Made by a program: the position numbers and the translations under genes. Shown here in pieces: positions 56,848 to 64,000 of a DNA stretch of 64,000 nt. The first letter of the stretch is position 1. Each line of letters begins with the position of its first letter. The notes beneath the pieces were generated by a model, which saw nothing but the letters and a program-made list of their open reading frames with translations, was not told the origin of the DNA and ran no database searches. The DNA is from Hypomesus transpacificus (lineage: Eukaryota; Chordata; Actinopteri; Osmeriformes; Osmeridae), in assembly GCF_021917145.1 (NCBI RefSeq), contig NC_061068.1, positions 9,675,724 through 9,739,723 on the forward strand, in the 5' to 3' direction.

Positions 56848-56909
56848 GGATTGACAGCTGTCAATCAGAGTCAGGGCTGATGAATGACAGGGGAAGTGTT
56901 GATTGACAG
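56848..56909. promoter_or_regulatory. Cluster of four PBX-MEIS-type motifs (candidate enhancer)
   Basis: Within 62 bp there are GGATTGACAG (56848-56857), CTGTCAATCA (56858-56867, the inverse of TGATTGACAG), TGAATGACAG (56881-56890) and TGATTGACAG (56900-56909). TGATTGACAG is the established composite site for PBX with MEIS/PREP. The first two abut to make the 18-bp palindrome GATTGACAGCTGTCAATC. The position is 4.7 kb upstream of the pfkm coding start. Confidence 0.45.
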
Positions 56910-57149
56910 CTTCTGACCCCACTTGTGGTGTTTATCTTTTACATTGTCCTCTTGTTTCTTGAAGTGAATACAATGTTTTTATTTTCACCGTTGTGCAGTG
57001 CACAGCTAAAAAACATCACATGTGTCTGGTTTAATGGAATCAAATCTGTTTTAGAGTATAATCTTATGCTTGAAATACATCTCATGGAACATATACAAAA
57101 TTGCGTGAAAGCAGTGATATTAAAATCTTGTTTTCCTGAATCTTAATTT

Positions 57150-57300
57150 ACATATCCATACGCCTTGCAGGAAATGTCTTATTAATTAGTCATCTCTTAA
57201 TTGGCCATGACTAGCGCTAGCGTGCTGCGTGTGTTAACTAGATACTCATTAACACGGCCAGGGTATGATCAGGGCTCATGTGCAAACACTGATACTGATT
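57150..57300. promoter_or_regulatory. Candidate regulatory block with homeodomain-type sites
   Basis: Contains ATTAATTAG, CTTAATTGGCC and a CTAGCGCTAG palindrome within about 50 bp and no repeats. It lies about 300 bp from the PBX-MEIS-type cluster and may be part of the same element. Motif-based guess. Confidence 0.25.
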
Positions 57301-58491
57301 TGCTTTGCTGCAGTGGCTTGTATGTGAGTGCATGTATGTAAAGGAGCATGTATGTGTTTGTAAATGACACAATACCAGTACCCACGCTGATCCACTGACT
57401 GGTCCTGCTTTGATCCATTTGGACTTGGAGGAAGGGCAGACGTGTGTGTGTGTATGTGTGTGTGTGTGCGTGGGGGGGGGGCAGTCCGAACCTCCCACTG
57501 GTCCTGATGAAGACGAATGAGCTAACAAGACATGGCGGAATTGCTTTTTTGGAGGGGGGGTGCTGAGGGGGCGGGGGGCTGTAGCATGCATTGGGAGATT
57601 GGGGGGTTGATTTATTGTTTTCCCAGCAGATAGCCGCAGTTTTACCTCTTCTCGCCAGTTTCCTACCAACACCACCTTGTTCTTTAATTACAGCCCTCCT
57701 ACCCCCTCGCCTCATTCTCACCTATGCCCTTATTAGAAGCATCGTACCACCCCGTCGTACATCATTGCTACTGAGGTCGGACAGTGGGTTTAGGGGAAGG
57801 AGGGGTGGGGAGGTATGCAAGATCTGGGCCCAAAATGTCACAGGCATGTTGATTTTGCATGCCATTAGACTTCTCTGCCAAGGGGGCAGGATGGGGATGG
57901 AAAGAGGGAGGATGACAGAGGAGAGAGACTAATTGGGGGAGGGCTAAAGGTTAACGTAAAAACTAGGAAAGAGAGAGGATGATAGGGAGAGAGAAAAGGG
58001 ATAAAGGGTGATTCATTTATGTACATGATGGGAGAGTGGGATCAGGGATGACAAATGAAGAGATAGAGAAATCCATTGAGAGATAGAGAGCAAGAGAGGG
58101 AGGGGGAAGTTAGAGAGGGAGTAGGGAAGGAGTCATGTGAGGTGGAAAGGATAAAGAGACATTAAACGGTGTGGGAGGCCCTAAGGTGGGGTCGAGCCCA
58201 GTGTTCAAATGTGATTAATTTACGAGGAAGGATACGACAAGAATGAGTGGAGGGGATGATTTGAGGGAGAGAACTACCACAAAGTACAGTAAGGGTTAGG
58301 GAGGATAGGAACCAAGGTATGTGTTTCCTGGGGAAGGTACAACAATGTGTAAGGTAGGGCAACAGGATGATCGAGTCCCACTTACGTAAGAGCTTCTTAT
58401 ATAAAATATGAAATGCCCACAAACGTTTAGTACTAGGACAGGAACATAAACATAATTAAAAGTAAACAGTAGATGCACTCCCTCCATCTCC

Positions 58492-58663
<172 letters not shown>

Positions 58664-59802
58664 TGGGAGGGGCCAATGTAGCCACGACAATCCAAGACAA
58701 TTTATCACAGCCTTGCCATTCATACACTGAAATATCGGCCTATTAAAACATTCATTGAGCTGATTAAAGTGCAATAAAATTGTACATAATTTGTACCGAC
58801 AGTTTCTGCACATGATTTATTAGGGCCGCGGTTTGCACTCTCCCTCTCCCTCTGTAAGGGTGTTTGAGAGCCACGTGGACTAAGAGAGAGGGGATGTTGC
58901 AGATGTTGCTGCCACCTGTTGGCTGCTTTTTCTCCTCCGTGGTGTCTGTGGTGCTCGGAGCAACACATGAGCCACTGTGGAAACAGATTGGAATTCCCTA
59001 CATCTGCAGTACTCTGATCATTTCTTCCAACATTCCTAGTCAAACACTCACACATCTGCATGATTAGGCTACTGCAGACAAACTGGTGAGAGAAGTGTGG
59101 CAGCATGAAAGAAGAGCGCAGGCCTTCTAAGTTTGATGATCACAGAAGATTACAGTAATTCGATGTGTTCATGTTTCCATGAATGTGCATGTCTTCAGTA
59201 TGGCTATACATGTAAATGTTGTTCAGTATTGATGCTATACATGTAGAGGAATGTTTAACTAGTTGCACTTACCCAAAACGCTTTTGTATTTCTTGTCACA
59301 GCTCATAGATCCTGGTGTATGTCAAATATTGTGATCCCCATGCACACTGTGGCTAGTCCATATTTCATAGCTCTAGTTCCCCCTGATCAGCAAGGGAAGT
59401 GTTTTGTTCAGAGAGGGTGATGTATTGATCCAGATGGTTTATTACAGGCTGTGTTAGTGTTCAGACTTTCAGGGAAGATGGGAGGGGGGATTATCTGGAA
59501 ATGGTACTATCGACCAGCCCTCACCACCAGAGACGGGACCGCACGACACTCTGTCCCCATGGGAACCTTGGGATCGGCTGGATAAATAAAAAATAACACA
59601 CATGTTTGTACATGTCTGCTTTGTTGATAGATTTATGTGATGCGATTCTTAAGAGCATTTGTGTTGTACTGTGTGTCACAGGTTGTGTTTTTTATTTGGA
59701 AGTGTGTGCATTTGGCAGCAATTTTGGTGGCAATTAGAGCGATCTATCCTGGTGACCCAAGTAAACAATGCCTTTTTGCTAATTAAAAAAGTATATATTA
59801 TC

Positions 59803-59874
59803 TTGTGTGTGTGTGTGCGTGTGCGCGTGTGTGTGTGTGTGTGCGTGTGCATGTGCATGTGCGTGCGTGCATGT
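59803..59874. repeat. (GT)n / (GTGC)n alternating tract
   Basis: TG repeats with GC and GCAT substitutions, alternating purine-pyrimidine throughout. Confidence 0.85.
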
Positions 59875-60705
59875 GAGAGAGACTAGGAGACAAAAACAAA
59901 GAGAGGAGAAAAAGAGAGAGAGATAGAAAGATGTGTAATTGTATGTGGAGAGTACTGTATGCATTACTGAACTGTCATATGTAGATGTTTATTAGGTCCA
60001 CATTAGATGCTTGGTGTAGGATGTCCCTCTTGGCTGGGCTGAGCAGATCTGCAGATTAACAGCAGCAAATGAAGTTGGGAAGGGGGGTGGGCAGGGTAAA
60101 AGGGGAGAGGAGGTGTGGTCTTCATTGGCTAGCTCCCCCTACAAGCATTGACTTTTACAGTCTATTTAAAGACAGCCCTATTAAACCAGCTGAGACAGAC
60201 TTAACATAGAATATGTGACTGATAATGGATTGGTCAACCGAGGGGAGGAGATCTAGATCATTATTATTATATATTATTTGGGGGGGGTTAGCGAGACTGT
60301 AGTGCATATGGGATATTCATTAATTTAATTTCAGGTGTATTCATCATTTAGGCAGATCAAGCACATAAATCTCATCAGTTGAAAACTAAACTCGTTATTG
60401 GTAGTTTTGTATTCGATCGACAATAAGTTTCAAATCAACCAAAGGTTTACAATATAGGAAATAGTTGTGCCCACGGTTCATACCTGAGGTAGACATCCTT
60501 GTCTCTATCCCTCCAAACTCCATCTGAGGTTATTTGACTTGTTTTGCATTGCTCAGATGTTCACAGCCGCTGCTAAATGTATCTAATTTATATTTTGTAT
60601 GATTCGTTTTTTATGTATATGCTTTTTGAGAAGTGTATTGTTTTTAATGGTTTGCATTGTAATGTTTGTATCAGATTGTATTTTTTGTAATATCTTTCTG
60701 TTCAG

Positions 60706-60767
60706 GCACTGCAGATCAAAATGAGCTCCTCAGCTGACTGTGGCCCTACTGTTGTGCTGGCCGTGTT
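60706..60767 (+). other. Candidate small exon upstream of pfkm
   Basis: A good acceptor (ATCTTTCTGTTCAG) and consensus donor (GTAAGTACG) enclose 62 nt with an ATG that opens MSSSADCGPTVVLAVL. I do not recognise the peptide. Spliced to the pfkm exon that carries the start codon, it would give a 19-codon upstream frame that stops before the pfkm ATG, so it could be a 5' UTR exon. It could equally be chance or the first exon of an unknown gene. Confidence 0.3.
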
Positions 60768-61110
60768 GTAAGTACGGCTCCTATTAAATAAACAAAATAG
60801 CCTCAATCTTCATGCTAGGTTGTAGACATAACAATCCATGGGGGATTTGAGCTCTGCTAGGGTTACAGTACCAACTATGATTTGACCATTTGTAAATGTT
60901 CTTGACACACAATATGATCTAAACTGAATGAATCTGCCTGATTCTGGTACATTGGTGCAACAATCCCAACCACATACGCAGTCTTCCACCATACAGCACC
61001 TAGATATGATGAGATTATTGAGAGTATTGCACAAATAACCTAGACAAAACAGAGGCATGTTTGTAAATATGGGAAGCAAAAAAAGGCAGATCATTGAATT
61101 AAGTTGCATT

Positions 61111-61177
61111 GGGTCTAACTTTGGTAGAGCATCATTAGACTGCAGATCAAGAGGTTGCAGCTTCGAATCCCCCCGAT
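61111..61177 (+). pseudogene. tRNA-Cys-like pseudogene
   Basis: GGTAGAGCAT, GACTGCAGATCAAGAGGT and CTTCGAATCC align with the D arm, anticodon arm (GCA, Cys) and T arm of vertebrate tRNA-Cys. The D-stem side is shortened and the ends do not pair into an acceptor stem, so it is probably a dead copy or a SINE head. Confidence 0.6.
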
Positions 61178-61613
61178 ACATCACTATGGATCAAATCCAC
61201 AGCATCTGCATTCAGATGTATTCTGTAAGAACATGACAGGCATTTAATTGAATAAAGGGGTATGCTATTGGGAGTTTTATATTTAGGCTAGTGGGAGGAG
61301 ACAGAGAGACATAGTGAGAGAAAGAGTGTGTGTATCCATGTGTGTGTGTGTGTGTGTTTAGGCACGTGGCTAGTACATGCCAGCCACAGAGTAGTTATGC
61401 TGCACTCCCTGTCCTGCTCACTTACTTTCCCATCCAGGCAGAGAGAGTGAGTGGACAGGGTTAGACAGACAAGGAGACTCCACACCCATAGACTGGGCAG
61501 AACAGGATCAGAGCCAAACCTTCTCTGACATCTTCTCCTTCACTTCTGTCTTTTTATTCTGTCACCATCTTTTCCTGCAAGCGTTTTCTAACACAGGGAC
61601 CTCCGCTAGGACC

Positions 61614-64000
61614 ATGGCACAGACAGCTCACGTGGACCCCACCAAGATGGGGGTGGGCAGGGCCATCGCTGTGCTGACCTCTGGGGGTGATGCCCAGGGT
61701 GAGTAAAGGAGCATCAGGGGGGTAAACAATGGTGTGCAAGGGGGCATGTGAGGACTGCCTGGGCCAGGTATGGTCATGCTCACAGGGTGATTGAGCTGCT
61801 TCTGCCAAGGCACACCTGCCTGGGAAACTGGAGTTGGTTCCCACCGTCAGAGCAGAAGCTGTTGTGACAGGGAGGTGATGCAGAGAAGGGTGGCTTTGTT
61901 TTATTATGTTTTCAGGGGGTAGTATCTGTTTTAAAGTAGAAATGTGGCATTTTGTCAAGTCATGGAAATGGCTGTGACTTGCTTGCGAGTTCCCAGTTGC
62001 CATATAGATCCATCTTATCATATAGATCCATCTTATCCTATAGATACATCTTATCCTATAGAAACATCTTATCCTATAGATACATCTTATCCTATAGATA
62101 GAAAGGACAGCATGAACTTCATCAGCTGAGGTCACCCGAGCCACAGTGTGGTGGTCAGGGATACTCCCCCTTGACCTTTTGCCTAATATTGAAGATCTAA
62201 ACTCTGACCTTTGTGATGTCTGATGCTGACCCGGTATGACTTTCTGATCTAGTTGGAGCCTGTCTATGTGTGTGTGTGTGTGTGGGTGCATGCGTGTGTG
62301 CGTGTGTGTGGGCATGTGTGTGGATGTGGGTTTGAGGAAGCTGTCTGTCTGCATATCTTAATGTTTTAAGGCTGTCTTTCTCTCTGTCTCTCTGTCTCTC
62401 TTACTCTATTTCGCTTTCTTTCTCTCTCTTACCCTCTGTTATAGGGTATCTAATTTTAGATATGTGACCTTTCTGTCATATGTCTATGACATGGTGAGTT
62501 GGTGATTGGAGTGGAGTGCAGTACCCTCTAAGTTCTCTCCCTTCCCTCCCTCCTGTACACCTTTCATACTCTTGCTGAAAGAGGAAACTCGCCTGGCACC
62601 CTCACTGTCATACAATCCACAAGCTTTGCCATTTAGACTGAGACTTGTGTGTCGAGGCTTCAACTGACAGAACTATGTAAACAACCCTGCCAATTCCACT
62701 GAACACAGACACACTTAGGCAGTTACAATTACTGTACCAGAAAGATTTACAGTAATGTACCATTTTACACAAAGGGGATCTCCATGAAAATCTATTTATG
62801 TTAAGAAGGATTCAGCCACGTTTTAGTTTTGACTGTGTAAAGTTTTTATTGCAATGACAGGCCTAGTATAAAGTATGATGAATCTACAGACCACACAACA
62901 TCTGTCCCTCAGGTATGAATGCAGCTGTCAGGGCCACAGTCAGAGTTGGCATCTACACTGGAGCCAAAGTCTTCTTCGTCCATGAGGTCAGCTTTACAAC
63001 TCTCTCCCCCTTACCTGCTTTACCCAACCACTTACAGTTTGCTGACTGGATCAGTGGGTGATGAATCATATTAAAAGTACTTCTTCATGATAAGGTCCTG
63101 TCCTTGCTCATCAACTGTGTTCTGTGTCTGTACAGGCCAGTGTTACTCATCAACCTGAGCATTCCAGTTGTGTTGTGTTGTTTCCAGGGTTACCAGGGCC
63201 TAGTGGATGGAGGGGATAACATCCGTCCTGCCACCTGGGAAAGTGTGTCCATGATGCTGCAGCTGGTGAACACACACACATCTACACAGGAACACACACA
63301 CATCTACACATGAACACACACACATCTACACAGGAACACACACACACATCTACACAGGAACACACACACATCTACACAGGAACACACACACACATCTACA
63401 CAGGAACACACACACACATCTACACATGAACACACACACATCTACACATGAACACACACACACATCTACACAGGAACACACACACATCTACACATGAACA
63501 CACACACCTACACACGAACACACACACATCTACACATGAACACACACACCTACACACGAACACACACACATCTCAGATAGCATCACACTCGCCCTTTTAG
63601 TCACCTGTCCCGTGGCTCTGACCATGTATAATCTTTTCATGGCGGTGCTAGGATGTGTAACTTTATTAGGTATCCAACTGGTGGAGTCCCTTAACTCAAG
63701 GTGCCATTCAAATGGCAAGGTTCACTTCAACAGATGGACTTAATGGTCTTCAGAAAGACCTTCTCCCTCTCCCTCTATTTCTATCCCTCTCTCTCCCTCT
63801 CTTTCCATCCTTCGCTCTCCCTCTCTTTCTATCCCTTTCTCTCTCCCTCTGTCCCTCTCTCTATCGTCTTTCTCTAGCTTGTTTTTTCACAATGTAATAC
63901 TTTGCCTTGCCTCAGGGTGGCACTGTGATCGGAAGCGCCCGTTGTCAAGACTTCCGCACCAAGGAGGGACGTACCAAGGCTGCCTACAATCTGGTGAAGC
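61614..64000 (+). CDS. pfkm: ATP-dependent 6-phosphofructokinase, muscle type (5' part)
   Basis: Four coding exons are visible: 61614-61698, 62913-62986, 63188-63265 and 63916 to the window end, phases closing. The start context is ACCATGG. The exon containing it has an acceptor just upstream (ACACAG, 61591-61596), so a 5' UTR exon lies further left. The protein reads [40 protein letters not shown] (ATP-binding loop with the GGDxxGMNA signature), [20 protein letters not shown] and [14 protein letters not shown], continuing beyond the window. It phosphorylates fructose-6-phosphate at the committed step of glycolysis as a cytosolic tetramer. The [15 protein letters not shown] start resembles PFKM rather than PFKL or PFKP, and the neighbourhood agrees; a/b copy status in fish cannot be decided. 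Confidence 0.93.
62003..62100. repeat. 18-bp tandem repeat in the pfkm intron
   Basis: Five full copies and a part of TATAGATACATCTTATCC with one or two substitutions per copy. Confidence 0.9.
62268..62331. repeat. Interrupted (GT)n
   Basis: GTGTGT tracts with GGGTGCATGC and GGGCATG interruptions. Confidence 0.75.
63266..63572. repeat. 22- to 26-bp minisatellite starting at the pfkm exon 4 donor
   Basis: About 13 copies of a unit like GAACACACACACATCTACAC plus AGG or ATG. The first unit contains the donor itself (GTGAACACAC), so the array begins at the exon boundary. Confidence 0.9.

Noticed and set aside
61554-62354. 266-codon open frame antisense to the pfkm start exon
   Set aside because: It is antisense to real coding sequence and to the 18-bp and GT repeats; it has no family resemblance.
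63266-63572. Regular spaced repeats suggestive of a CRISPR array
   Set aside because: Units are contiguous with no unique spacers, contain CA runs, and sit in a vertebrate intron. It is a minisatellite. The same applies to the arrays at 30893 and 32243.

Overview
This window is nuclear DNA from a vertebrate, almost certainly a teleost fish. Genes are spliced with GT-AG introns. The non-coding DNA is full of (CA)n, (GA)n and longer tandem repeats, nested hAT-type DNA transposons and tRNA-headed SINEs with the tail typical of fish V-SINEs. The proteins read as clear vertebrate orthologs. All six genes have human counterparts on the long arm of chromosome 12 (12q13-q14), so this is a conserved block with rearranged order. 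I cannot name the species.

Layout. 1-2440: non-coding, microsatellites. 2441-6959 (-): endou-like poly(U)-specific endoribonuclease, 9 exons, two somatomedin-B domains and a XendoU domain; its intron 7 holds three hAT elements nested inside one another. 8308-10078 (+): tsfm, mitochondrial elongation factor Ts, 6 exons. 10626-16002 (+): myl6, essential myosin light chain, with two alternative terminal coding exons. 19457-27722 (-): smarcc2, a BAF chromatin-remodelling subunit, 25 coding exons, with a probable 2.2 kb 3' UTR reaching about 17275. 27729-32380: intergenic, with a hAT element and a 25-bp minisatellite. 32381-41759 (-): a C1q-like secreted protein, most like c1ql4, two coding exons around an 8.7 kb intron. 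41760-61596: about 20 kb without a convincing protein gene, with SINEs, microsatellites and several candidate regulatory segments, including a cluster of PBX-MEIS-type motifs near 56.85 kb. 61614-64000 (+): the first four coding exons of pfkm (muscle phosphofructokinase), cut by the window end.

The genes are unrelated housekeeping, muscle, neural and secreted functions. They share a neighbourhood, not a pathway. endou and tsfm are divergent; myl6 and smarcc2 converge. All exon boundaries were read by eye from open frame, splice consensus, phase and recognised protein family. For endou, tsfm, myl6, smarcc2 and c1ql4 the exon phases close without a frameshift over the whole CDS.

I found no clearly new biological system. 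The most interesting observations are at the DNA and RNA-processing level: a three-deep transposon nest with three perfect 8-bp target duplications, splice sites built into or touching tandem repeats (smarcc2 exon 24 acceptor, pfkm exon 4 donor), a minisatellite beginning 8 nt after the c1ql4 stop codon, and the PBX-MEIS motif cluster.
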